The translations under genes were made by a program, and so were the position numbers. From Caldilineaceae bacterium (GTDB lineage: Bacteria > Chloroflexota > Anaerolineae > Caldilineales > Caldilineaceae): DNA of 64,000 nucleotides. Shown one piece after another: positions 55,410 through 64,000 of this stretch (the first letter of the stretch is position 1; the number at the start of each line of letters is the position of its first letter). Under the pieces are notes generated by a model. The model searched no databases. It was not told the origin of the DNA and saw only the letters and a list, made by a program, of their open reading frames with translations. The stretch lies in the NCBI GenBank assembly GCA_022842065.1, contig JALHQH010000010.1:193082-257081 (forward strand). The letters are read 5' to 3'.

Positions 55410-58379
55410 TCAGCCGATCAGAGCTGAATCGAGCGGACCAGTGTCACCAACCAGGAAAAATGGTGCCCAATAATAGGGATGGCGATAGCGGTCATTTTTG
55501 CCGCTGCTTGCTAATAAACTGAGTTGGGCCTGGCGCAGCGCCGCGCCTTTGCCCAGCCCCGCCGCTAGATGACCATAAAAGGCGGCCATCAGTTGTGCAG
55601 TTGATTCATCTTCGACGGCCCACAGGGTTGCCACCAGCGAACTTGCTCCCGCGCCCAAAAAGGCGCGCATCAGCCCAAGCAGCTCATCGCCACCGCCGAT
55701 AATATGCCGGCCCGTCTGGCACGCACTCAGCGTAACTAACGCGGCTTGCAGGCGTAAATTGGCGATATCTAAGGTGGTCAACCAGCCATTCTCCAGCGCT
55801 AGCCCGGAAAAGAGATGATTATCGGCGCGAAAGTGGCCGTGGGTGGCAAAATGGATGATGGTACTTTGAGACATTGCTCCCTGTAAGGCAGCCAGGGTTG
55901 CAGCTTGTTCCAACAACAACCGCCCCCCCACTTGGCCTGCAACCGTCCGCGCTTCTTGGACCGCGTGGGGTAACCGGCCGCCATAGGAATGACCAACGAC
56001 CAAGGCCACGCCCTGCGCCGGCGTTGCTGGTTTACAGTGCGGCAGCAGGTCGGCACTGGGTAGATAGCTGATCGCATAGCGTTGGAGCAGATAATGATCG
56101 CCATCATACAGGGCATGAAAAGGCAAATGGTGCAACACGCCATGGGGCACAATCCAAAGCTGTTGTGCGCTGCCCACGGCGTCCGCCACCGGTGCCCAAA
56201 GCGCCGCATAGAGTTGTTGCAACAGTCCTTGCGCATTTTGTAACAACAGGTCAATCCCTCGCGGCTCGGCACTAAGCACGGCACGCCAGTTAAGCTCCAA
56301 GAGGCGCATGGCTTGTGTCACCTGCCGTTCGGTGACGGTCAGCCGGATTGCGTGGACTCGCTGGGGCGTGACCACAAAGGCGACAAAGCGACCATGTAAG
56401 GCAAAATACTCCACCAGCAGCCCATCGGCCGGCAAGGCTTGGCGATCATAGGTTGGTCGCGCGTTGGCGACAGGTAGGGTGGTTGGGCCTGTTCGTTGGT
56501 GCTGTAACTGGTGCCAAAGATCGGTGATCTGTGCCTCCAACGCAAAGAGCCGTTGCTGTTGTTTGGCCTGTACGCCGCCATGCCGCGTCGTCCCCCCGGC
56601 CGTGTGCGCAAAGACGGTTAATGAGCGCGTCGGCTGTGGCTGGTCATCAACTAATGTCAACTGTCGGTATAAGTGATGCCACTCTGCCCGCAGGTGCGCC
56701 AACTCGGTCAGCAAGTGTTGGCTCGCCCCATCCTCCGGGTGCGCTTGATCTGATCTGGGCGTCGCTACTTGCGCCAACAAAGCCCGGGATTTGGCCCGTT
56801 CGGCGTAAGCAAAACCCTGATCAACATCGTGTAAGGCCAGGCAAAGATCGACCATCTCTTCATAGATCGAACCTTTGTCTGCCAGAAAAGTGGGGCGGAA
56901 TTCGATCATCGTTTGGCTACTCAACTGCTCCAGTGCCGTGATCGCCTGGGCATAAGCTGCGCTGGCACCACCCATGTCGGCCCCTTGCCGGCAGAGATCA
57001 CCGGCGAGGGCATAAACTTGATAGATCAAAGTCGCTAATTCATGTTTTACCCCAATGGCTAACGCTTGGGCTAGACGCTGTTGGGCCTGGGCGCGGTCCC
57101 CGAGTTGATGGGCAAGGTGAGCACTGAGCAACGCCGCCCGTGCCTGGTGGACGACTAAGTCCTGCTGGGCAAAGATCGCAATACACGCTTCGCTAATGGC
57201 CAGACTTGTGGCCAGTTGGGTCGCCCGCACCGCTGCATCACCCCCTTGTCTTGCACGTTGCAAAAGAATGGCCGCCCGTTCCAGTTCGGCCATTGTATGC
57301 CAGACGAGTGTCGTTTCGGGGGTAAAGATGGTGCGCACTTCGGTCAGGCACGTCAATGCCTGCTCAAATTGCTGCAAGCCGGCGTAAGCAATCGCTGCGT
57401 TGAGCAGCGTCTGCCCCAACTCCAGCTGCTGGCCGGTACGGGTAAAGTGGCTGTGCAACGTTTGGCATTTGCCCAATACGGCCGGAAACTGACGCAAGTG
57501 CAGCAGACAACTGGTCACATGCAGTTCCACCACCATCGCATCGGCGTGGCGTTCAGCTTGGGTAAAGGTACGTCCGGCGGCTTCCAGCAGCGTCAATGCG
57601 TCGTGATAGCGTCCCACGATCAGATAGGTGTGGCCCAGATTCTGTTGTGCGCGTGCGGCCTCCAGCGGCTGACCCTGCGCCATAAAGACCCGCTCAGCCT
57701 GTTGACTGGCCGCAATCGAAGCCTCAAACTCGCCCAGGTTACGCAATACAACGGCCCGGTTCTGTTCTACCAAAGGCAGGAGTGCTTCACCTGCGCTCCC
57801 AATGGCCAGGTAGTAGGCCCGAGCCTGATCAAAATGGTACAAAGCCGTGCGATCATTGCCCTGTTGCCCCTGTAGAATTGCCAAATTCCACTGCAAACCG
57901 GCCAACTCAGCTGGGGCATCGTGGATGGTAAAGATCTGCCCGGCGCGGTCGCCGACCGCTAGCGCTTCGGCATAACGTCCCAATGCCGCCAGTGCAAAGA
58001 GTTTGCCCACCAGGGCGCGCCCGGCCGCAAGCCATTCTCCCTGTACTGCATAGAGGGCAACGGCTTGTTCATAGGTGGCAACGGCACGCGTATATTCACC
58101 TTGCCCACCGGCACAATCAACATTGGCCGCGATGACTAGACCCAAGGCGATCACGCTAGGGGCCGACTGGATGGCACCCAATTCGCAGATCAGAGAACTG
58201 ATGCGCAAGCTGGCAGTTGTCTCTGTGCGCAATAAGCGGTCTGCTTCTGCTTTGAGCAAGCCAAGCGCACTGGCATCAAAGTTGACGTGATGGCTGCGCA
58301 GAAATTGCTGTTGTGCGGCCTGGGTTGGTAGTGCCAATAGACGATGCACGGCCTGCGTCGGGGTAAGCTGTGCTGTCAT
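55410..58379 (-). CDS. TPR-CHAT protein (caspase-like protease), copy 2
   Basis: This 989-residue paralogue of the protein at 33031-35958 has the same layout: helical TPR-like repeats (about 40-470), a linker, and a C-terminal CHAT domain. The catalytic dyad is intact in IIHFATHGHF (His near 843) and LVTLSACQTG (Cys near 885), and the tail HPYYWAPFFLVG matches copy 1. I start at ATG 58379 (MTAQLTPTQ); ATG 58415 and the frame opening at 58520 are alternatives without better ribosome sites. The upstream gene on the same strand is the zinc-finger protein, after 322 bp that contain a perfect 48-bp palindrome. No subtilase follows this copy. Confidence 0.88.
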   Translation of the reverse strand: MTAQLTPTQAVHRLLALPTQAAQQQFLRSHHVNFDASALGLLKAEADRLLRTETTASLRISSLICELGAIQSAPSVIALGLVIAANVDCAGGQGEYTRAVATYEQAVALYAVQGEWLAAGRALVGKLFALAALGRYAEALAVGDRAGQIFTIHDAPAELAGLQWNLAILQGQQGNDRTALYHFDQARAYYLAIGSAGEALLPLVEQNRAVVLRNLGEFEASIAASQQAERVFMAQGQPLEAARAQQNLGHTYLIVGRYHDALTLLEAAGRTFTQAERHADAMVVELHVTSCLLHLRQFPAVLGKCQTLHSHFTRTGQQLELGQTLLNAAIAYAGLQQFEQALTCLTEVRTIFTPETTLVWHTMAELERAAILLQRARQGGDAAVRATQLATSLAISEACIAIFAQQDLVVHQARAALLSAHLAHQLGDRAQAQQRLAQALAIGVKHELATLIYQVYALAGDLCRQGADMGGASAAYAQAITALEQLSSQTMIEFRPTFLADKGSIYEEMVDLCLALHDVDQGFAYAERAKSRALLAQVATPRSDQAHPEDGASQHLLTELAHLRAEWHHLYRQLTLVDDQPQPTRSLTVFAHTAGGTTRHGGVQAKQQQRLFALEAQITDLWHQLQHQRTGPTTLPVANARPTYDRQALPADGLLVEYFALHGRFVAFVVTPQRVHAIRLTVTERQVTQAMRLLELNWRAVLSAEPRGIDLLLQNAQGLLQQLYAALWAPVADAVGSAQQLWIVPHGVLHHLPFHALYDGDHYLLQRYAISYLPSADLLPHCKPATPAQGVALVVGHSYGGRLPHAVQEARTVAGQVGGRLLLEQAATLAALQGAMSQSTIIHFATHGHFRADNHLFSGLALENGWLTTLDIANLRLQAALVTLSACQTGRHIIGGGDELLGLMRAFLGAGASSLVATLWAVEDESTAQLMAAFYGHLAAGLGKGAALRQAQLSLLASSGKNDRYRHPYYWAPFFLVGDTGPLDSALIG

Positions 58380-58627
58380 CGATTTGGTTGACGGATCGGT
58401 GCTGCATCTCAACATAAGGTTATCGCTTGCGTTTGCAATGGCCAGGAAAAGGCGAGCGTCCCATGCGCGACCATGGTGCTCTACCATAGTAGACGAAATG
58501 CGGGCGTAACAGTTACCCACGATTGAACAATACAGTCAATTTTAGGGTTGGGATGTTGATACAGCGTTGATTGGCTAGTGTAACGCGAGGAAATTAGGGC
58601 AGAAAAGTGAGGGATAGAGCGTTGGTA

Positions 58628-58675
58628 CGCGCCATTTTTCCAGTGGCTCGGCCGAGCCACTGGAAAAATGGCGCG
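58628..58675. terminator. perfect 48-bp palindrome
   Basis: Two 24-nt halves meet without a loop at 58651/58652 (core CCAGTGGCTCGG). It lies 27 bp past the zinc-finger gene stop and about 250 bp before the CHAT start, so it could partially terminate transcription inside the operon. The rest of the gap 58380-58701 shows no gene. Confidence 0.65.
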
Positions 58676-58701
58676 CGACAACTGATCAACTGTTGGCGTG
58701 C

Positions 58702-59454
58702 CTACAAGTGTAGCTCATTAATTTGGTAGGCCGTTTCATCGTTGCTCAGCAGCAGGGTATAGCGGCCGGCAGGCAGATCGGTCAGCACAAAGTTGCCTAG
58801 CCCATCGACCACGGTGGCGGCAATCCAGCGTTCGGCCTGCCAGAGCGCAGCCCGTACGCCTGTGGGATTGGCCATGCCCACGATCAACCCCAGCAATGTA
58901 CGTTGGCCGTGGGGTTGGTCATCAAGTTGGCTGTCAACTATAATTTGGACCCCTTCATCCGTATCAAAAATCTGTTGGGCCGCGTCTGCGCCACGGACGC
59001 CCGCTAGGGCTGGGGTTAGCGGGCTGAACGCACCAACGCGCGGCCAGCTATCGCGTAGGCGGGTAATCACCACGCGCACCTGCGCAGCCAGGGCAAAGGG
59101 CGGCAGCGCAGTTAGGGGTTTTGCCTCTACTGCGCGATCGACTACGGCCAGAAAATCTTGGAGTTGCGCCACTTCCAGGGTGCAATGGGGACAGTGGGCC
59201 AGATGCTGGGCAATGGCGGCGTACTCGCCGGCCGGGAGCAGCGCAAATTTGTACTCACCCAAGGTCAACGCCGGCGGACAGTCACGGCGGTAAAAGGCCA
59301 GCGTGAGCTTGCGTTCACTTTGCTGCAGCGCCGTTACCCGCGCGCGACAAGCCGGACACTGTTCTAGATGGTGGACAACGCCCGGGATGAGCTCGCCATC
59401 CAGGTAGGCTAACAATTGCTCATCGCGCAACGGTTCGGGTAGACGACACGCCAT
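58702..59454 (-). CDS. zinc-finger anti-sigma-like protein with beta-sandwich tail, copy 2
   Basis: This 250-residue protein has two zf-HC2-type motifs, HHLEQCPAC (about 28-36) and QHLAHCPHC (about 83-91). It ends, like copy 1, in a carboxypeptidase-regulatory-like beta-sandwich (VVDGLGNFVLTDLPAGRYTLLL). No membrane helix is evident. It lies between a sigma-factor gene and a TPR-CHAT gene, the same order as in the first module. I infer that it binds the neighbouring sigma factor and may be the CHAT substrate. Upstream is a heptamer array (59480-59549). Confidence 0.76.
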   Translation of the reverse strand: MACRLPEPLRDEQLLAYLDGELIPGVVHHLEQCPACRARVTALQQSERKLTLAFYRRDCPPALTLGEYKFALLPAGEYAAIAQHLAHCPHCTLEVAQLQDFLAVVDRAVEAKPLTALPPFALAAQVRVVITRLRDSWPRVGAFSPLTPALAGVRGADAAQQIFDTDEGVQIIVDSQLDDQPHGQRTLLGLIVGMANPTGVRAALWQAERWIAATVVDGLGNFVLTDLPAGRYTLLLSNDETAYQINELHL

Positions 59455-59479
59455 AGTTCAGACCTTCAATCAATGAATA

Positions 59480-59549
59480 CGTAAAACATGCTGTGCAAAA
59501 TATGCCTCGTCATTACACGCTTTACGTTTTACGTTTTATGCTTTACAAG
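59480..59549. repeat. heptamer array, inverted (CGTAAAA family)
   Basis: The left arm is CGTAAAA, CATGCTG, TGCAAAA, TATGCCT. The right arm is CACGCTT, TACGTTT, TACGTTT, TATGCTT. It lies between the sigma and zinc-finger genes of the second module. Confidence 0.82.
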
Positions 59550-59669
59550 TTTTCTAGATAAAGCGTAACAGACGATTGTTTTGATAAACGCAAAGTTCGT
59601 TACTTTTTCACTGTTGTTCGTCAAATTTGTCACAATCGTTTATGCCGCGGGTGCTTATACACTGGGTGC

Positions 59670-60365
59670 TTATGCTGCTGGTAAGAATTCATCAACAAAA
59701 AATTGACGCAATGTCTCATCCCGACGCAGACGGGCGAGGATGTTTTGATTCATCACATAAACTTCACTGACATCAGGAAACTCGTTCGCAAAGCGGTTGC
59801 AAATTTCACGCGGTTTCAAGCCCAGGGCATAGCGATAATAGAGCAACTGCTCTTCGCGCTGGTCGTTAAGGCGCGCCCCAATGCGTTGCCAAAGTTCAGC
59901 ATGCGTCAAGGTCGTTAGCACATCACTTTCCAGCCCTTGCCAACTGCCGGCCGGCTCGGCTAGCTCCACCGGTTGCGCTGTGCGGACATAGTCGATGATG
60001 ACACTGTGGATACAAAGCTGAAGATAGCGCAGTAGCGACTTTAGATCGGGAAAGCGTGTAAACTTTTGGGGCGAAAGCGCGGACCACATCTTTTCAAAGG
60101 CGCGATTGACAAAGTAAAGTGACTCTTCCTCGCAGGCAGCAAAGCTGGCATGGCGCTCCACCCAGCCCAGGGCCAGTGGCATGTATTGCTCATAGATCGC
60201 ACTCCACGCCGCTTGATCGCGGCCAATCATGGCGCGCCGAAAAAGCTCGTAACAAAACGTTGGATCATTTGGCTGTTGTTGAAAGAAACGTTGGCTTTCG
60301 CGGCGGCAATGTTGCACCAGGTTTGTATGGGAAAGCGCCTCCAACTTCACTTCATCGATCATCAT
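59670..60365 (-). CDS. sigma70-like factor, copy 2
   Basis: This protein of about 231 residues resembles sigma70 family members. The region 2-like part spans roughly residues 40-140 (AAWSAIYEQYMPLALGWVERH and FVNRAFEKMW) and the C-terminal helix-turn-helix part is around LGLKPREICNRF. It is more divergent than copy 1 and region 4 is weak, so it may be an atypical ECF factor. ATG 60365 with GAGGTG upstream is preferred over the GTG at 60377. It heads the second zinc-finger/TPR-CHAT set. Confidence 0.72.
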   Translation of the reverse strand: MMIDEVKLEALSHTNLVQHCRRESQRFFQQQPNDPTFCYELFRRAMIGRDQAAWSAIYEQYMPLALGWVERHASFAACEEESLYFVNRAFEKMWSALSPQKFTRFPDLKSLLRYLQLCIHSVIIDYVRTAQPVELAEPAGSWQGLESDVLTTLTHAELWQRIGARLNDQREEQLLYYRYALGLKPREICNRFANEFPDVSEVYVMNQNILARLRRDETLRQFFVDEFLPAA

Positions 60366-60412
60366 ACGACACCTCACTCTACAAATACGGCGCAGACAAT
60401 TCGGGGCAATTT

Positions 60413-60526
60413 GTGAAACGTGATGCGTGAAACGTGAAACGTGATGAGCGTGTATACTGGTGCTATATCACGTGAATTACGTCTCACGCATCACGTTTCA
60501 CGTTTCACGTTTCACGCATCACTCAA
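60413..60526. repeat. heptamer array, inverted (CGTGAAA/CGTGATG family)
   Basis: The left arm is CGTGATG, CGTGAAA, CGTGAAA, CGTGATG. The right arm is CACGCAT, CACGTTT (three times), CACGCAT. The centre is a ~25-nt spacer. It lies between the metallohydrolase stop, which it overlaps, and the sigma gene, and uses the same units as 6106-6200. Confidence 0.92.
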
Positions 60527-63105
60527 TGCTCATGGCCGTGTTCAGGGTTATGTAATGCGGTATGGCGATGGAAAATACCTTGTTGATGCTGGCGCTCATG
60601 TAAGCGATTATAGGCCCCTTCCAAGGTCGCGCGCAGTTGTTTAAAGCGCTGCGTCGCGGGGCGGGGGGCCAGGGTATCCACATAGGCAATCGCGCCCTCG
60701 ATCTGCTCCAACACGGCCATCGCATCCTTGGTGACAAAGATCGGTTTGTCGCCCACAATCACCTGCACGGCGCTGGTATGCGCGGCGATTTCGCCATGTT
60801 TACCGTGGTAACTGCCGCGGACCCGCAGCGCGATCCAGGTCGATTCTGTTACGCTGATCCGCGCCGTGCCACTGGCGTGTAAGGCCTTGTTGAGATTACT
60901 TTGCTCCGCGGCCAGGCCACCCACGACCACTTCCACCTGATCAATCGGCAGACTGGCCGACTCGACGCGCCAGGCCAGATCAACTGCACCGCCCCCCGTC
61001 CCAAGCCGGATCTGCCCACCAGGGGCCACCCCATTTACCAACAATTCGGCCAACGGCCCGACGGTGACAAAGGTATTCCCCGCCCGCACCGCAGCCATCC
61101 AATTTTCATAATTTAACTCGTACGCGCCTAAGTGGGCGTAGGTGCGAATGCCACCCAGTAGTGAGGCTGCCGCCATCTTGTCCGAGCCACCGACCAGGGG
61201 CGGTTGATAGCCAAGGTTCAGATAGCGATACCAATCGGCCAGCCCATAGGGGTTGACCTGCATATTGCCGGGGTGCAGTGGATTAAAGGTCATCAGCTCC
61301 ACCGCGTTGACCAGTCCTAGCACAATGTCGGCGGCGCGCTCCAGTTGTGGATTCGGGGCGTGGGGCAAAACGACTAAGCCACCTTGGTCAATACAGCGCT
61401 GCGCCCATTCGGCCATCGTTACTTCCAGCGGATCACCCATTGCCGACTCAGTCGGGCCGCCCGAACAGAGGGGGTGAATCATCTGGCCGCGGTAGCCGAG
61501 CAGGGAAATATGACCCAGCGTCTGCATCCGGTTTTCTGTACCCACGCGCACCAGAAACTCGCCATCGCCGCCAAAGTCTTTGGCACCCAAGGTCGTCTTG
61601 CCATCAAAGTCAGTGACATTGCTGAACATCTCGCCCCACTGGCTGGCTAGCAGGTTGACGACGTTGACTCCTTCCGCCTGTCCTTCTAACAAGGCCGTGC
61701 TGGGGCTGAGAAAGTGAACATGGGTATCTGCCGTCACCCAGCCTTGGGCACGCCAGTGCAAGACCCGTTCGAGTTCCAGCGTCATCGTCTCGGTTTCCGC
61801 CGTGACGGTAAAGATCGTGCGCAGCGGCTTGACCTCATAGCCCTTGGTCACCTCGACAAAGACTTCGCCTAGCGGCAGGTCGATCTCGCACTCGCCATGA
61901 ATATAGGCATATTGGTTATGCTGGTTGACAAATTCCCCATAATTATCTTCAAACCAATACGGATTGACCTTGCGGTGGTTGCCGCGTGGGGGTAAATATT
62001 CCCCTTGCGCGCCATGAAAGTGAATGCGCACCGCCACGGGTTGGGTCGTCCCCTGTTCGACCACCCGCACGCGGACTAGACGATGCGCGGGCGCCACTTC
62101 GACCAGCTCCGGACTGGTCAACGTGGCCAGATCATAGACAATGGTCTGCTCGGCCCCCCTTGCCACATAGAGTTTGGCCTGGGGATGGGCGGCATATTCG
62201 ACGATCACCTCCTGCTCGGCAGGGGTGGGCTGGACCAGCGGTTCACTGCTCAGCCAGCGTTCCCGATCATAGGCAAAGTGGGCGCGGGCCGAAATCACTG
62301 CTCCCAAATCAATCGCCAGATCGGTAAATTCGCCCAACTTGTTGAGTTTAGTGCCAGGCGGCAAGGCTAAACGCGCTTTCTGGCGCAGACCGGGACGCAG
62401 CGGATGGTCGGTCAACTGGGTCGTGGTGATCGCATAGATCAGCGCGCGCTCTTTTTGTGGCGTACAAGTGATCTGTTGAATCGGCTTGTCCGGATGGGGA
62501 TTGGGCAGCGCATAGATCCAGAGCTTTTCCCGCATGCGCTCACGGCCGGACGCAACGCGCGTCTCGCCGGTCCCATACGGTACGGAGGACCATTGTCCTA
62601 AGCTTTGTGTTTCGCTGACGGTAGCAAAGACACTGGGGGCGAGCGCCGGCTTGGCGGCAAAGGCACTCGCGCCCCACCCCATGCGACTCTGTTGAATGGC
62701 AAAGCGGCGCAGGATCGGGACCTTTACTTCACTGCCGTCGGCGTAGACTAAGCCATAATCTGCGACCAGATCACCCAGTTCGTTGCCGTCAACGGCAAAA
62801 TCGGCCAGCCCTGGGGCATAGTTGGTGATCCGATCTTCGACCTGGTGGAGAAAGAGCACATAGGTCGCCTGCCGGTGATCGACCGCAATCGTGACCGTCT
62901 TTTGGCCCTGGGCTGGATCAAGCAGGAGTACATTATTGGTGCCGGCTTGCCCCAATGTAAAGGGCATGCCTAGAAAGACACACTCATCAACGAGCGCACC
63001 AATTCCATCCGGGGCGCGTAAGCCATCGGTGAGGGTCTCTCCGTCAACATTGAACGCATGGGCAAGTGACAGGGGATCAAAGTGGGGCGAGGCAGGAATA
63101 TTCAT
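60523..63105 (-). CDS. CehA/McbA-like metallohydrolase with N-terminal beta domains
   Basis: This 860-residue protein has a C-terminal half resembling the PHP-like CehA/McbA hydrolases. Metal-binding stretches are TADTHVHFL (near 456), VVLPHAPNP and VGGSDKM. The N-terminal ~430 residues look like beta-sandwich domains, and the C-terminus is His-rich (HEHGHEH when read back, as EHGHEH). CehA/McbA members cleave carbamate or phosphate-type esters, but the substrate here is unknown. GAGGAAAA precedes ATG 63105. It is divergent from the cyclase gene at 63299, with a hairpin element and an A+T-rich promoter region between. Confidence 0.82.
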   Translation of the reverse strand: MNIPASPHFDPLSLAHAFNVDGETLTDGLRAPDGIGALVDECVFLGMPFTLGQAGTNNVLLLDPAQGQKTVTIAVDHRQATYVLFLHQVEDRITNYAPGLADFAVDGNELGDLVADYGLVYADGSEVKVPILRRFAIQQSRMGWGASAFAAKPALAPSVFATVSETQSLGQWSSVPYGTGETRVASGRERMREKLWIYALPNPHPDKPIQQITCTPQKERALIYAITTTQLTDHPLRPGLRQKARLALPPGTKLNKLGEFTDLAIDLGAVISARAHFAYDRERWLSSEPLVQPTPAEQEVIVEYAAHPQAKLYVARGAEQTIVYDLATLTSPELVEVAPAHRLVRVRVVEQGTTQPVAVRIHFHGAQGEYLPPRGNHRKVNPYWFEDNYGEFVNQHNQYAYIHGECEIDLPLGEVFVEVTKGYEVKPLRTIFTVTAETETMTLELERVLHWRAQGWVTADTHVHFLSPSTALLEGQAEGVNVVNLLASQWGEMFSNVTDFDGKTTLGAKDFGGDGEFLVRVGTENRMQTLGHISLLGYRGQMIHPLCSGGPTESAMGDPLEVTMAEWAQRCIDQGGLVVLPHAPNPQLERAADIVLGLVNAVELMTFNPLHPGNMQVNPYGLADWYRYLNLGYQPPLVGGSDKMAAASLLGGIRTYAHLGAYELNYENWMAAVRAGNTFVTVGPLAELLVNGVAPGGQIRLGTGGGAVDLAWRVESASLPIDQVEVVVGGLAAEQSNLNKALHASGTARISVTESTWIALRVRGSYHGKHGEIAAHTSAVQVIVGDKPIFVTKDAMAVLEQIEGAIAYVDTLAPRPATQRFKQLRATLEGAYNRLHERQHQQGIFHRHTALHNPEHGHEH

Positions 63106-63142
63106 GGCTTTTCCTCATCGATCGGTTGGGTTAAGATTGCGA

Positions 63143-63217
63143 CACTGCGGTTGAATTGAGAACGGTCGTTTTTGCTGGTGTGAAAACGACTGTTCTCAAT
63201 CAGAGCGAAATATAGAG
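63143..63217. repeat. hairpin element, copy 2 of a two-copy family
   Basis: The arms are TTGAGAACGGTCGTTTT (63156-63172) and AAAACGACTGTTCTCAA (63183-63199). The flanks match copy 1 at 49062-49134, while three consecutive base pairs in the arms differ with pairing kept. It lies in the divergent promoter region of the metallohydrolase and cyclase genes. Confidence 0.82.
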
Positions 63218-63248
63218 CGTAAAGTAACGGTTGTCGCCTACCATACTA

Positions 63249-63254
63249 TATAAT
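63249..63254 (+). promoter_or_regulatory. -10 element of the cyclase gene
   Basis: TATAAT lies 45 bp before the cyclase start; no good -35 element is seen at normal spacing. Confidence 0.5.
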
Positions 63255-63298
63255 ACCCTATCGCGGAAAGTTCAACAACTATTTTTAGGAAATCCACC

Positions 63299-63940
63299 AT
63301 GACCACTAATCTGCCATCGACTATTATCGATCTGACCCAAACCCTCAGCCACGGCCTGCGCGGTGTGGAGATACTGCCCCATACGCGGATTGCCAACGAA
63401 GGGTACAACACCACCAATCTGCACCTCTACAGCCATGCCGGCACCCACATGGACGCGCCTTTGCACTTTCTCGACGGTGGTGCAACGATCGACCAGTGGC
63501 CGCTGGCCCAGTGTATTGGCCCAGCCATCGTCATCGATCTCAGTTTCAAGGCCCCCAATAGCCTGATCAGTGTTGCCGATTTGGGCGCAGCTGTGGCCCA
63601 GATTGGCCACGGGGCGCGCGTTTTGCTGCGCACCGATTGGGATGACCACGCCACCCTGCCCGACTATCGCACCCACTTCCCGCGCATTTCGCGTGAATTG
63701 GCGACCTGGCTGGTCGAACAAGGGGTGGGGCTGGTGGGTGTGCAGGCCCCGTCCGTCGCCTCACTCGGGGATCGGGAAGAATTGCGGGATGTGCATCAGA
63801 TCCTCTTAGGGGGTGGGGTGGTGATTGTCGAGTGTTTAATGAATCTGCGCGCGCTACCAGCGACGGTTACCTTTATCGCGCTGCCGCTCAAGGTTGCTGG
63901 TGGGGACGGCTCGCCTGTGCGCGCCGTGGCCATCGTTTAG
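63299..63940 (+). CDS. cyclase family protein (kynurenine-formamidase type)
   Basis: This 213-residue metal-dependent hydrolase belongs to the KynB/cyclase family. The family motif HAGTHMDAPLHF (about 42-53) provides zinc ligands, and DLTQTLSHGL is the usual opening. Members open N-formylkynurenine or related amides, or close rings. AGGAAA precedes ATG 63299. The length is normal. A kynurenine-3-monooxygenase-like gene lies at the other end of the window, but with nearly 60 kb of other genes between them there is no reason to join them in one pathway. A hairpin terminator follows. Confidence 0.88.
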   Translation: MTTNLPSTIIDLTQTLSHGLRGVEILPHTRIANEGYNTTNLHLYSHAGTHMDAPLHFLDGGATIDQWPLAQCIGPAIVIDLSFKAPNSLISVADLGAAVAQIGHGARVLLRTDWDDHATLPDYRTHFPRISRELATWLVEQGVGLVGVQAPSVASLGDREELRDVHQILLGGGVVIVECLMNLRALPATVTFIALPLKVAGGDGSPVRAVAIV

Positions 63941-63963
63941 GGCAGTTCGGCATAAATAAAGCA

Positions 63964-63992
63964 CCTGCGGTGGGTACTGTACCCACCGCAGG
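63964..63992. terminator. hairpin terminator after the cyclase gene
   Basis: Perfect 14-nt arms CCTGCGGTGGGTAC and GTACCCACCGCAGG surround one T. It lies 24 bp after the stop codon. The U-run is weak. Confidence 0.7.
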
Positions 63993-64000
63993 ATCAAAGC

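Noticed and set aside
3663..63940. A kynurenine pathway joining the KMO-like and formamidase-like genes
   Set aside because: The two genes are nearly 60 kb apart on opposite strands and embedded in unrelated neighbourhoods.
1..64000. tRNA or rRNA genes
   Set aside because: No cloverleaf-like TTC-box or rRNA segments were noticed on either strand; a dedicated search was not possible here.

Overview
The window is GC-rich with A+T-rich gaps, and it looks like a free-living, filamentous-type Chloroflexota (Caldilinea, Roseiflexus or Herpetosiphon-like). This is inferred from several signs: a secreted subtilase carrying YLPL segments, TPR-CHAT proteins encoded behind sigma and zinc-finger genes, a T-box upstream of a class-2-like ileS, DUF433/DUF5615 pairs, and many intergenic arrays of 7-8 nt repeats. 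No rRNA, tRNA or CRISPR array was seen.

Positions 1-31240 are a biosynthetic locus read leftwards. An upstream unit encodes a PanD-fold protein without its pyruvoyl-forming serine, a FabF-like ketosynthase and an acyl carrier protein. A second unit starts with a fatty acyl-AMP ligase fused to an ACP (28732). It continues through a PKS-NRPS (KS-AT-ACP-C-A-T), a one-module NRPS (C-A-T, glycine-type pocket), a three-module NRPS, a free-standing thioesterase, a kynurenine-3-monooxygenase-like flavoenzyme and a two-gene MacB-like ABC exporter. Gene order follows the expected chain order, so the product is probably an N-acylated lipopeptide with one malonate extension and up to five monomers. A 31-nt motif lies about 150-170 bp upstream of the first gene of each unit and may co-regulate them.

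Positions 31472-37301 hold a leftward operon: ECF-like sigma factor, zinc-finger (anti-sigma-like) protein, TPR-CHAT caspase-like protease and secreted subtilisin-like protease, ending at a strong terminator. A paralogous set (sigma, zinc-finger, TPR-CHAT) lies at 55410-60365. I regard this repeated sigma/zinc-finger/CHAT module as a leading candidate for an undescribed regulatory system. It resembles in logic the CHAT protease and sigma-inhibitor arrangement of type III-E CRISPR loci, but no CRISPR parts are present.

Positions 37609-43107 read rightwards: a sigma70 promoter, an isoleucine-type T-box leader, a REP-associated tyrosine transposase (RAYT), a GNAT acetyltransferase, ileS, and a second RAYT that has a premature stop and is flanked by REP-like hairpins. 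Next come a prolyl oligopeptidase, a DUF433/DUF5615 toxin-antitoxin pair, a DUF983 protein and a four-gene ABC importer (46818-51126). On the minus strand follow a zinc-type dehydrogenase, a GH29 alpha-L-fucosidase and an MFS transporter. The right end has a CehA/McbA-like metallohydrolase and a kynurenine-formamidase-type cyclase.

Across the window, many gaps carry arrays of 7-8 nt units folded into left and right arms, plus perfect palindromes and GC-rich palindromic elements. Some of these have entered coding sequence in frame.
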